From the NCBI RefSeq assembly GCF_000264375.1, contig NZ_AJXW01000022.1, positions 1-64,000 on the forward strand: 64,000 nucleotides of DNA, written 5' to 3'. This DNA is from Rhodanobacter thiooxydans LCS2 (GTDB lineage: Bacteria > Pseudomonadota > Gammaproteobacteria > Xanthomonadales > Rhodanobacteraceae). Below are positions 40,989 through 48,977 of the stretch, in pieces. A program made the translations under genes and the position numbers. The notes under the pieces are model-generated. The model did not search any database. It was not told the DNA's origin and saw only the letters and a list, made by a program, of their open reading frames with translations. Numbering within the stretch: position 1 is the stretch's first letter; each line of letters begins with the position of its first letter.

Positions 40989-41428
40989 CGCCGCTCGACG
41001 TCGTGCATGTGGGCCGGTGTTATGCCGTGTCGCCGCAGCCTCGCCGTGCATGCAGCGCGAGCGCATCCGCGCTGCGCTTTGCCTGGCATCCGCTGCGCCA
41101 TGCTGAAGTGGTTTCCCTTGTGCAGGCGGCTTGCCCCGAGCGCGCCATGCCGATGGCATGGCAGGCGCTCGCCGGCGTGCAGGCTGCGCATCGCGCAGCG
41201 CCGCCGGGGCATCGCGTCCCCGTGCCGTCAGGCCGGGGAAAGATGCAGGGCAAGATTGAAGGGTGCGGCACCACGGTGCGCACAAAGCCTGTCTGCACAT
41301 GGGGGTGGCGCGGCACGCGCCGGTACGCGGCACCGTGCTGCGAGTCGGCGCAAGGTCAGGCGCGCGCAGGAGATATCGCGTGCCTGCCACCCGCCGGCGC
41401 GATGGTCTTGGATGGAGCTTGCCGATGA
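40985..41428 (+). CDS. Possible 147-residue protein between traF and the relaxase
   Basis: The ATG overlaps the traF stop and the TGA overlaps the relaxase ATG, both as ATGA, which continues the coupling pattern of this operon. The product is Ala, Arg and Cys rich with no recognisable domain and looks compositionally odd, so it may be a decayed gene that still couples translation, or chance. Without it, 436 bp would separate traF from the relaxase. Confidence 0.4.
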   Translation: MTPLDVVHVGRCYAVSPQPRRACSASASALRFAWHPLRHAEVVSLVQAACPERAMPMAWQALAGVQAAHRAAPPGHRVPVPSGRGKMQGKIEGCGTTVRTKPVCTWGWRGTRRYAAPCCESAQGQARAGDIACLPPAGAMVLDGACR

Positions 41429-43386
41429 GCCGGCGCGACCGCTCGGACGGCGACAACCGTTTCCGCCTCCGTCCGGGCGCGCCGAAGCAACGCGGCGATA
41501 CCTTCGTCGCCCAGGTCTTGCGCCAGGCGAGCAAGGCGGCCAACACTACCGGTGGCAAGCGCGGCAAGACGCCCGGCTCCCGGCTGGGGCGCGGCCATGT
41601 GGCGGCTCGGTTCACTGGGCAGTCGCTGTCTGCAAACTCGCGGCGTGCCACCGTCAAGGTGCGGTTGGTATACCTGAAGCAGGCCGGCGCACGCTCAACC
41701 GTCACGCACCTGCGCTACATCGAGCGCGAGGGTGTAGGCCGCGACGGTGAGTCGGGCAGGGCGTACAGCGCGGCGACGGACGAAGGCGACCTGACTGCAT
41801 TCGAGGAACGCGGACACGGCGACCGCCAACAGTTCCGCTTTATCGTGTCACCCGAAGACGGCGCCGAGCTGGGTGACCTGCGTACCTATACGCGCCACCT
41901 GATGGCCCGCATGGAAGCCGACTTGGGTACGCGGCTGGACTGGGTAGCCGTCGATCACTGGAACACCGACAACCCGCACACGCACATCGTCCTGCGCGGC
42001 AAGGACGACACTGGCCGCGATCTCATCATCGCGCAGGCGTACCTGACCCGCGGGCTGCGCGAGCGTGCTGCCGAACTCGCCACCGAATGGCTGGGGCCAC
42101 GTACCGAACAGGAGATCCAGCGCACGCTCGCGCGGGAAGTCGAACAGGAACGCTGGACCAGTCTGGATCGCACCTTGCAGCGCGAAGCCGTTGATGGCCT
42201 GATGCACGTCGAACGTCTCAACGAGCCGCGATTGCACAGCCGGCGCGAGATGTTGATCGGCCGCTTGCAATACTTGCAGCGCATAGGTCTGGCGAGCCAA
42301 CCGCAAGCCGGCACGTGGGTGATCCACATCGAGGCCGAGCCGACCCTACGGGCGATGGGCGAGCGCGGCGACATCATTCGCACCATGCAGCGGGCATTGG
42401 GTGGCACGCAGCGCGATCTGGCCGTATCCGAGCCGCGTGGGGATGGCCGTACCTTCGTTGGTCGCGTCACTGCCAAGGGGTTGGCTGACGAGCTGTACGA
42501 CAAGGGTTATCTGGTGGTGGATGGCACAGACGGCAAGGCGCACTACGTGACGCTGCCGCCCCGGACGGACCTGGAGCAGTACCCGACCGGTAGCATCGTC
42601 GAGGTCAAGGGGGACGTCGGCACACGCGCCTCGGACAAGACCATCGTCGCGCTGGCCGTCGATGGTTTCTACCGTACCGACCAGCATTTGGCGGTTGCCC
42701 AAGGCCAAGCCACGCCTGGGCGCGATCCACGCGAAGTGGTCGCCGCTCACGTGCGTCGACTCGAAGCCCTGCGCCGAGCCGGCGTGGTAGAGCGTGTGGC
42801 CGAGGGACTATGGAAGGTGCCGGACGATCTACTCGAACGGGGGCGCCAATACGACAGCCAGCGCCTGGGCGGTGGCGTCGCGGTCGAACTGAAGTCACAC
42901 CTGCCCATTGAGCGACAGACCCGTGTGATCGGTGCCACCTGGCTGGATCAGCAGTTGATTGGCGGCGGCAAGGGGTTGGGCGACATGGGCTTTGGTGGAG
43001 AGGTGAAGGACGGAATGCGCCAACGTACCGACTTCCTGGTAGAGCAGGGGCTAGCTGAACGGCGTGGGCAGCGACCGATTCTGGCGCGCAACCTACTGGC
43101 GACGCTGCGCAGCCGTGAGTTGGCGAAGGCCGCGCGTGACATCGCGGCCGAAACTGGATTGGAGCATCGGCCGGTGACCGACGGGCAGCGTGTGGCCGGT
43201 ATCTATCGGCGCAGCGTGCTGCTGGCCAGCGGGCGCTACGCCATGCTGGACGACGGTATGGGATTCAGCCTGGTTCCGTGGAAACCGGTCATCGAACAGC
43301 GGATGGGGCAGCAGATTGCAGTAACGGTGCGCGGATCGAACGTGAGTTGGGAGATTGGTCGAATGCGAGGCCCTACGGTTGGATAA
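41425..43386 (+). CDS. rlxS: RlxS-type relaxase with DUF3363 domain
   Basis: 653 residues from ATG 41425. VirD2/TraI-like relaxase: THLRYIEREGVG with a candidate catalytic Tyr, HRQQ-like GDRQQFRFIVSPEDGAELGDL, and the metal-binding His motif HWNTDNPHTH (178-187). The C-terminal DUF3363 part includes RDPREVVAAHVRRLEALRRAG and GATWLDQQLIG. It nicks oriT and pilots the strand into the recipient. In Tn4371-like ICEs traG and trb genes follow at some distance, after the cargo; here cargo begins at once, so the transfer genes should be beyond the window. Confidence 0.9.
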   Translation: MSRRDRSDGDNRFRLRPGAPKQRGDTFVAQVLRQASKAANTTGGKRGKTPGSRLGRGHVAARFTGQSLSANSRRATVKVRLVYLKQAGARSTVTHLRYIEREGVGRDGESGRAYSAATDEGDLTAFEERGHGDRQQFRFIVSPEDGAELGDLRTYTRHLMARMEADLGTRLDWVAVDHWNTDNPHTHIVLRGKDDTGRDLIIAQAYLTRGLRERAAELATEWLGPRTEQEIQRTLAREVEQERWTSLDRTLQREAVDGLMHVERLNEPRLHSRREMLIGRLQYLQRIGLASQPQAGTWVIHIEAEPTLRAMGERGDIIRTMQRALGGTQRDLAVSEPRGDGRTFVGRVTAKGLADELYDKGYLVVDGTDGKAHYVTLPPRTDLEQYPTGSIVEVKGDVGTRASDKTIVALAVDGFYRTDQHLAVAQGQATPGRDPREVVAAHVRRLEALRRAGVVERVAEGLWKVPDDLLERGRQYDSQRLGGGVAVELKSHLPIERQTRVIGATWLDQQLIGGGKGLGDMGFGGEVKDGMRQRTDFLVEQGLAERRGQRPILARNLLATLRSRELAKAARDIAAETGLEHRPVTDGQRVAGIYRRSVLLASGRYAMLDDGMGFSLVPWKPVIEQRMGQQIAVTVRGSNVSWEIGRMRGPTVG

Positions 43387-43424
43387 CCTCATCGTTGGCC
43401 GCTGGGCACATCAGCCAGCGGCCA

Positions 43425-43540
43425 ATGGGTGGCATGTGACCGGCATTTATCGGTGCAGCGTCATGCTCGCCAGTTGACGCGGCGCCTCGGGGTTCGGTGA
43501 TCGAGCAACGGTTGGGGCTGCCCATTTCGGCAACCATCTC
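43425..43540 (+). pseudogene. Decayed second copy of the relaxase C-terminus
   Basis: Translated in pieces, NGWHVTGIYRCSVMLAS followed by a stop parallels DGQRVAGIYRRSVLLAS of the intact relaxase, and SVIEQRLGLPISATI in another frame parallels PVIEQRMGQQIAVTV. The intervening ~60 bp are lost. It is diverged in sequence, so it came from a related relaxase rather than a recent tandem copy. It lies 40 bp after the intact gene, at the start of the cargo. Confidence 0.7.
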
Positions 43541-43568
43541 TTCGCAGTGACAGCTCCGGGGACACGAC

Positions 43569-43724
43569 ATGCCCGCGACGGTGGCGTCGGCCGACACGAA
43601 GACCAGCGTGGTCGATGTGACCGCTGAAGGTATGGCCTTGAAGGTGCATTTCCCGCCGTCGGTCACGGCCAACCTCAAGACAGGTGACAAGATCACGCTG
43701 CACATGGGCTACAGCAGACCGTGA
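43569..43724 (+). CDS. Small 51-residue protein of unknown function at the start of the copper cluster
   Basis: ATG 43569 to TGA 43724. The product is soluble, beta-prone (TSVVDVTAEGMALKVHFPP, GDKITLHMGY) and resembles the C-terminal strand pattern of CusF/CopK-like small metal-binding proteins, though no Cys or Met motif is complete. It may be a fragment. No good ribosome site is seen. 58 bp precede copL. Confidence 0.4.
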   Translation: MPATVASADTKTSVVDVTAEGMALKVHFPPSVTANLKTGDKITLHMGYSRP

Positions 43725-43782
43725 ATCACCTGAACCCACCTCCAGAGTTGAAGGTGTCAGGTCACACGGGTAAGCTCGTTTC

Positions 43783-44187
43783 ATGACCGTCTCGCTGCGT
43801 CTGCTCGCTCGTTCACGTCGCCTCCGGGCGATGGGCGTGTTGGCGTGGCTGATGCTGGTCGTCAACTCATTGGCCGCTGCACCGATGGGTATGACGGGAG
43901 GTCCTCACTCTCATTCTATGCACACAACGGTTGCGGCGGTCAGTGAACCCTGTCATCACCACGTCGCCGCCAAGGGATCCCAATCCAGTTGTGACGATCA
44001 GTCCGGTTGCTGTGGTGGCGCGGCGGGGCATGCCTGCACTTGTGCCGCGATGTGCAGTACCACGTTGACCCCCGGGGCCACGACTGTTCCCGTTTCGACC
44101 CCCATCACAGCCCGTTATGCCATGCCGCTGCCCCGCAGCGCGCCCGCGTTGAATACCGCCCCTCCGTTGCGACCACCGGCGGTCTGA
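43783..44187 (+). CDS. copL: CopL-family metal-binding regulatory protein
   Basis: 134 residues. N-terminal hydrophobic segment (MGVLAWLMLVVNSLAAAP) acting as signal or anchor, then a His/Cys-rich region: PHSHSMHTT, EPCHHH, SSCDDQSGCCGG and ACTCAAMC. This matches CopL, required in Xanthomonas for copper-induced expression of copAB. First gene of the copLABMGF cluster. The C-terminal Pro-rich tail is usual for the family. Confidence 0.82.
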   Translation: MTVSLRLLARSRRLRAMGVLAWLMLVVNSLAAAPMGMTGGPHSHSMHTTVAAVSEPCHHHVAAKGSQSSCDDQSGCCGGAAGHACTCAAMCSTTLTPGATTVPVSTPITARYAMPLPRSAPALNTAPPLRPPAV

Positions 44188-44216
44188 CTCTCCCTCGTTT
44201 CTGATGAGCTTTGCTG

Positions 44217-44281
44217 GCGATCGTCGTGTGTCGATGATCGCAAGCAATCGGCTGTGATCGGTATCGGCATGATCGATACCG
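44217..44281 (+). promoter_or_regulatory. Two inverted repeats in the copL-copA leader
   Basis: GCGATC (44217-44222) pairs with GATCGC (44236-44241), and CGGTATCG (44259-44266) pairs with CGATACCG (44274-44281), both perfect. They fill the 113-bp gap between copL and copA, just before GGAGAGAG. Possible operator or RNA leader for copper control. Confidence 0.4.
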
Positions 44282-44300
44282 CCTGCCCTGGAGAGAGTCC

Positions 44301-46070
44301 ATGAACCTGTTTCCCCCGCCCCCTGCAGATTTGTCGCGGCGACGCTTCGTCCAAGGTGTCGCCATCGGCGGCGCCGTGGCCGGCTTGGGCCTGCTGCGTC
44401 CCTCGAACGTCTGGGCGTTGACCAACCCCGGTCACCCCACGGTGCTGAGCGGCACCGACTTCGCGCTGGATATCGCCGAAACCCCGGTCAACTACACCGG
44501 TGCCACACGCCTGGCCACCACCGTCAACGGCGGCATTCCCGGCCCGATCCTGCGCTGGAAGGAAGGCACCACGGTGAACCTGCGCGTGTCTAACCGGTTG
44601 CGCGTGCCGACCTCGATCCACTGGCACGGCATCATCCTGCCGTTCCAGATGGACGGCGTGCCGGGCATCAGTTTCGACGGCATTGCGCCCGGCGAAACCT
44701 TCCTCTACCAGTTCAAGGTGCGCCAGTCGGGAACCTACTGGTACCACTCGCATTCGGGTTTCCAGGAGCAGAACGCGTTGTACGGCCCACTGGTGATCGA
44801 GCCGGACGGCCCTGAGCGCTACCCCACGGATCGCGACTACGTGGTGATGCTTAACGACTGGACCGACGAGGATCCCGAGCGCATCTACGCCAAGGTGAAG
44901 AAGCAGAGCGACTATTACAACTTCGCCCAGCCCACCGTGCCGGATTTTTTCCGCGACGTGCGAGAAAAGGGCCTGAGCCAGGCTTTGGCCATGCGCAAGA
45001 TGTGGAACGAGATGCGCATGAACCCCACCGACCTGGGCGATGTTTCCGGCTACACCTACACCTACCTGATGAACGGCACCGCGCCGACGGGCAACTGGAC
45101 CGGCATCTTCAAACCCGGCGAAAAGGTCCGGCTGCGCTTCATCAACGGCTCGTCGTCCACCATTTTCGATGTACGCATTCCGGGCCTGAAGATGACGGTG
45201 ATTTCCGCCGACGGTCAGGACGTCGAGCCGGTCTCGGTCGACGAGTTCCGCATTTCGGTGGCCGAAACCTACGACGTCATCGTCGAGCCGCAGGACGAGC
45301 GCGCCTATACGCTGTTCGCCCAGTCGATCGACCGCACGGGCTACGCCCGCGGCACCCTGGCGCCACGGCAAGGCATGCAGGCCGAGGTTCCGGCGATGGA
45401 TCCCCGGGTATGGCTTGGGATGCAGGACATGATGGGCGCGATGTCGATGGGGGGGATGGATCACGGCAGCGGTCATGCCCCGACGCCCGGTATGGATCAT
45501 GCCGGCAAGGATCACGGCAGCATGGCCGGCATGGCGGCCACGCCCGCACCCGTCGTGCGCCACGCCCGTACCGAATACGGCCCCGGCGTCGACATGCACG
45601 TGGACATGCCACGCACCAACCTCGACGACCCGGGCATCGGCCTGCGCGACAACGGCCGCCGCGTACTGACCTACGCCGACCTGCACACCATCGGCGGACC
45701 AATTGATGCGCGCGAGCCAAGCCGCGAGATCGAGCTGCACCTGACCGGCAACATGGAGCGCTTCATCTGGTCGTTCGACGGCGTGAAGTTCTCCGACGCC
45801 AAGCCGGTGCACTTCAACAGCGGGGAGCGGCTACGCATCGTGCTGGTCAACGACACCATGATGAACCACCCGATCCACCTGCACGGCATGTGGAGCGAGC
45901 TGGAGAATCCGGACGGGCAATTCCAGGTGCGCAAACACACCATCAACGTGCAACCGGCGCAGCGCGTCACCTATGCGGTGTCGGCCGACAACCCGGGCCG
46001 TTGGGCCTACCACTGCCATCTGCTGTATCACATGGAGGCGGGCATGTTCCGCGAGGTGGTGGTGTCATGA
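44301..46070 (+). CDS. copA: Periplasmic multicopper oxidase CopA
   Basis: 589 residues. Tat signal SRRRFVQG at residues 12-19. Copper ligands appear in the expected order: HWHGIILPFQMDG, WYHSHSGFQEQ, HPIHLHGMWSE, and YHCHLLYHMEAGMF. Between them is a Met/His-rich copper-binding segment (GAMSMGGMDHGSGHAPTPG and following). CopA oxidises Cu(I) and sequesters copper in the periplasm. Its stop overlaps the copB start (ATGA), and GGAGAGAG precedes the ATG. Confidence 0.93.
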   Translation: MNLFPPPPADLSRRRFVQGVAIGGAVAGLGLLRPSNVWALTNPGHPTVLSGTDFALDIAETPVNYTGATRLATTVNGGIPGPILRWKEGTTVNLRVSNRLRVPTSIHWHGIILPFQMDGVPGISFDGIAPGETFLYQFKVRQSGTYWYHSHSGFQEQNALYGPLVIEPDGPERYPTDRDYVVMLNDWTDEDPERIYAKVKKQSDYYNFAQPTVPDFFRDVREKGLSQALAMRKMWNEMRMNPTDLGDVSGYTYTYLMNGTAPTGNWTGIFKPGEKVRLRFINGSSSTIFDVRIPGLKMTVISADGQDVEPVSVDEFRISVAETYDVIVEPQDERAYTLFAQSIDRTGYARGTLAPRQGMQAEVPAMDPRVWLGMQDMMGAMSMGGMDHGSGHAPTPGMDHAGKDHGSMAGMAATPAPVVRHARTEYGPGVDMHVDMPRTNLDDPGIGLRDNGRRVLTYADLHTIGGPIDAREPSREIELHLTGNMERFIWSFDGVKFSDAKPVHFNSGERLRIVLVNDTMMNHPIHLHGMWSELENPDGQFQVRKHTINVQPAQRVTYAVSADNPGRWAYHCHLLYHMEAGMFREVVVS

Positions 46071-47350
46071 AAATGCATCGTCGTAACACCTCAACCGCTC
46101 CGCATCGTTCGGCGTTGCTAGCTGCACTGTTGCTGGCGCTGCCATTGGCGGCCACGGCGCAGAGCGCGCCCGCGGCCAGCAGCACATCGTCGATGGACAT
46201 GAGCTCCATGCCAGGCATGGATCACGGCAGCATGCCCGGCATGCCGATGCCGGCTCCCGCAAGCAGCACCGCGAAACCGGCGCCGAAGCCGTCCGCCAAG
46301 AAGGCGCGGAAGACACCCACCCCGGCCCCGTCGACACCGGCTTTCCACGACATGGATGGCATGAAGGGCATGGATCACAGCGCCATGCCGGGCATGGATC
46401 ACGGCGCGATGTCGGACATGTCGATGCCCGCCAACCCGGCCACATCGGCGGCACCCACCGGCGACATGTCGGGGATGGATCATTCATCGATGCCCGGCAT
46501 GAGTCCGGGAGCGATGCAAGGAATGGATCACAGCGGCATGGCCGGGGTGGATCACGGGGCGATGCCCCAAAAGGGACAAGGTGAGATGACCGGCATGGGC
46601 GCGATGCCTGGCATGGCGATGGGTCCCATGCAGGGCGGCAGTCCGCCGCCGAACGCACGCAGTGACGATTATTCCGACGGCGTCGCGGGCAGCCCCATAC
46701 AAGGGTTGCACATGCACGGCAGCGTACCGGTCGGCATGCTGTTGATCGATCAGCTCGAAGCCTTCCATGGTCGCGATGCGAATGGCCAGAGTTGGGAAGC
46801 GCAAGCTTGGTACGGCAATGACGAGAACAAGCTGTGGATACGCACCGAAGGCGAGCGCAGCCGCGGCAAGCTCGAAGACGGTGACCTGGAAGCCTTCTGG
46901 AACCACAACATCGCCACGTTCTGGAGCACCCAATTGGGTGTGCGCCAAGAAATCGGCGAAGGTCCCAACCGCACATGGGCGGCCTTCGGTGTGCAGGGAC
47001 TGGCACCGTACTGGTTCGAACTGGAGGCGACGGGTTACGTCGGGCCTTCCGGCCGCACCGCCGCCCGTGTGCGTGCGGAGTACGAGATGCTCTTCACCCA
47101 ACGCCTGATCCTCCAGCCGGAAGCGGAGATCAACCTCTACGGCAAGAACGATCCGCAGCGCCGGATTGGCAGCGGCGTTTCCGACGTGCAGTTCGGCTTG
47201 CGTCTGCGCTACGAGATCCGCCGGCAGTTCGCGCCCTACATCGGGGTGAACTGGGTGCGCCGCATCGGCACCACGGCCGACTACGCACGACAAGATCATC
47301 AACCCGTTCTCGACCGGCAGATCGTGGCCGGCGTCCGACTCTGGTTCTAA
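46067..47350 (+). CDS. copB: Outer-membrane copper resistance protein CopB
   Basis: 427 residues from ATG 46067. Sec signal peptide (SALLAALLLALPLAATAQSA), then an N-terminal ~170 residues full of MDHGSM/PGMDH-type repeats that bind copper, and a C-terminal beta-barrel domain (LLIDQLEAF, ELEATGYVGPSGRTAARVRAEYE, FGLRLRYEIRRQFAPYIGVNW, ending VRLWF as outer-membrane barrels do). Works with CopA, to which it is translationally coupled. The Met/His repeat tract is longer than in many CopB proteins. Confidence 0.92.
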   Translation: MKMHRRNTSTAPHRSALLAALLLALPLAATAQSAPAASSTSSMDMSSMPGMDHGSMPGMPMPAPASSTAKPAPKPSAKKARKTPTPAPSTPAFHDMDGMKGMDHSAMPGMDHGAMSDMSMPANPATSAAPTGDMSGMDHSSMPGMSPGAMQGMDHSGMAGVDHGAMPQKGQGEMTGMGAMPGMAMGPMQGGSPPPNARSDDYSDGVAGSPIQGLHMHGSVPVGMLLIDQLEAFHGRDANGQSWEAQAWYGNDENKLWIRTEGERSRGKLEDGDLEAFWNHNIATFWSTQLGVRQEIGEGPNRTWAAFGVQGLAPYWFELEATGYVGPSGRTAARVRAEYEMLFTQRLILQPEAEINLYGKNDPQRRIGSGVSDVQFGLRLRYEIRRQFAPYIGVNWVRRIGTTADYARQDHQPVLDRQIVAGVRLWF

Positions 47351-47361
47351 GGGGAAATACC

Positions 47362-48477
47362 ATGAAACAGCACATCAAGCATCACAGCATTACCGTTGCC
47401 GTTGTCCTGGGCGTTCTTGCCCTCGGCGCCGGTGCGTTTGTGTATTCCGGCCTCTACAACATCGGTGCTGACGACCACCACACCAAGCCGGTGTTCGCGG
47501 TAATGCAGACCCTGCGAGAGCAGTCCATCCATGCCCGCTCGAAAGACATCGTGGTACCCGACCTCAATGACGAGCAGTTGATCTTGAAAGGGGCCGGCCA
47601 GTACGCGGCGATGTGCACCCAGTGTCATCTCAAGCCTGGGATGAAAGACTCGGAGCTTCGCCAAGGCCTGTACCCGCTACCGCCAAACCTGTCGCAGGTA
47701 CGGGTCGATCCGACGGATGCGTTCTGGATCATCAAGCACGGCATCAAGATGAGCGGGATGCCGGCTTGGGGCATGGTGCCCGGTCACGACGACCCCACTA
47801 TCTGGAGCATGGTCGCGTTCATCGAAAAACTGCCGGGCATGACGCCTGCGCAATACAAAGCCATGGTTGCCAAGGCCCCGCCGGACGAGGACATGCATAT
47901 GGGTGAGGACGGTGGCCATGGCCACGGTGAGGCCGTCGATGAGGACGCCCACGGTGCTGCCGACATGAAAGGCATGGACATGTCCGGTGAGGTCGGTCAC
48001 AGCCATGGCGCGGCTGCGGAAGATGACCACGATCATGCGGCGGCGGCCGCGCCCGCGGCTGAAGCCCCGCTTTCGCTGGAGGGCATGAAGCCGAAGGCGG
48101 CACCCGCGGCCGAGTCCGTGGCACAGGCGTTCCAAGCGGCCTTGCAGCACGGCGATCGAGCGGCCGTACTCGCTTTGCTGGCTCCCAATGTCACCATCAG
48201 CGAAGGCGGCCATGTCCAGACGCGTGACGCCTACGCGGCTGGTCACTTGGGCGAGGACATCGCGTTCTTGAAGAGTGCCAAGATCACCCCGGTCTCGCTG
48301 GGTTCAATGCCGATGGGCGACACCGCCATGGTCGGTAGCGAGAGCGACATCCAGGCCACGGTCAAGGGTAAATCGACCACGCTGCGCAGCCGCGAGTTGC
48401 TCAACCTCAAACAGGACGACAACGGCTGGAAGATCGTGTCTATCCAGTGGCAAACCACCCCGGTATCAGGAGAATGA
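47362..48477 (+). CDS. copM: CopM-like c-type cytochrome fused to a SnoaL-like domain
   Basis: 371 residues. One N-terminal membrane helix (ITVAVVLGVLALGAGAFV), then a cytochrome c domain with CTQCH at 85-89 and the Met ligand region IKMSGMPAWG. A His/Asp/Met-rich linker (about 180-235) follows, then a C-terminal NTF2/SnoaL-like domain (AALQHGDRAAVLALLAPNVTI ... WKIVSIQWQTTP). The place after copB matches copM of Xanthomonas copLABMGCDF. Likely a periplasmic, membrane-tethered redox protein; the exact reaction is unknown. Confidence 0.78.
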   Translation: MKQHIKHHSITVAVVLGVLALGAGAFVYSGLYNIGADDHHTKPVFAVMQTLREQSIHARSKDIVVPDLNDEQLILKGAGQYAAMCTQCHLKPGMKDSELRQGLYPLPPNLSQVRVDPTDAFWIIKHGIKMSGMPAWGMVPGHDDPTIWSMVAFIEKLPGMTPAQYKAMVAKAPPDEDMHMGEDGGHGHGEAVDEDAHGAADMKGMDMSGEVGHSHGAAAEDDHDHAAAAAPAAEAPLSLEGMKPKAAPAAESVAQAFQAALQHGDRAAVLALLAPNVTISEGGHVQTRDAYAAGHLGEDIAFLKSAKITPVSLGSMPMGDTAMVGSESDIQATVKGKSTTLRSRELLNLKQDDNGWKIVSIQWQTTPVSGE

Positions 48478-48479
48478 CG

Positions 48480-48932
48480 ATGAAGCGGTGGTTTTCCCGC
48501 CTTGGCAGTATCGCCCTGTTTGCCGCGCTGTTTGCACCGGCGGCGATGGCGGTGAATGCGTTCGACGTGTACAGCGATCCATCCTGCGGTTGTTGTGGCG
48601 CATGGGTCAATTACATGCGCACGCAGGGCTACGCTGTCACCGTGCATCAGGATCAACCGATGGCGGCGGTGAAGGCGCGCTTCAGCGTGCCTGCGGCTGC
48701 CATGTCCTGTCACACCGCGCTGATCGACGGCTACGTGATCGAAGGCCACGTGCCGGTGGAGGACATCCGTCGCCTGCTCGCCGAGCGGCCGGACGCCCGC
48801 GGTCTGGCGGCGCCCGGCATGCCCGCCGGCTCACCAGGAATGGAGCTGCCTGATGGTCGCGTTCAGCCCTATGTCGTCGAACTCATCGCCCACGACGGCA
48901 CCACGTCCGCCTTCGCTCACCACGCGTATTGA
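48480..48932 (+). CDS. copG: CopG-like DUF411 protein
   Basis: 150 residues from ATG 48480, with TCAGGAG upstream overlapping the copM end. Sec signal (IALFAALFAPAAMAV), then the DUF411 thioredoxin-like domain: VYSDPSCGCCGAWVNYM (the CxCC copper site), MSCHTALIDGYVIEGHVP, and a C-terminal His pair AHHAY. DUF411/CopG proteins handle copper redox state in the periplasm. 2 bp after copM. Confidence 0.88.
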   Translation: MKRWFSRLGSIALFAALFAPAAMAVNAFDVYSDPSCGCCGAWVNYMRTQGYAVTVHQDQPMAAVKARFSVPAAAMSCHTALIDGYVIEGHVPVEDIRRLLAERPDARGLAAPGMPAGSPGMELPDGRVQPYVVELIAHDGTTSAFAHHAY

Positions 48933-48977
48933 CAGGTTGCTCAACGTCAAACCATTGCTGCTGTCTCGGGAGGATGC

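Noticed and set aside
44115-45812. 565-codon minus-strand frame opposite copA
   Set aside because: Composition is Val/His/Arg-rich with no motif, while copA on the other strand has every copper-site motif. Typical antisense shadow.
46170-46640. Repeated ATGGATCACGGC-like DNA in copB as a CRISPR or satellite array
   Set aside because: The repeats are in frame and encode the Met/His-rich copper-binding repeats of CopB; spacing is irregular.
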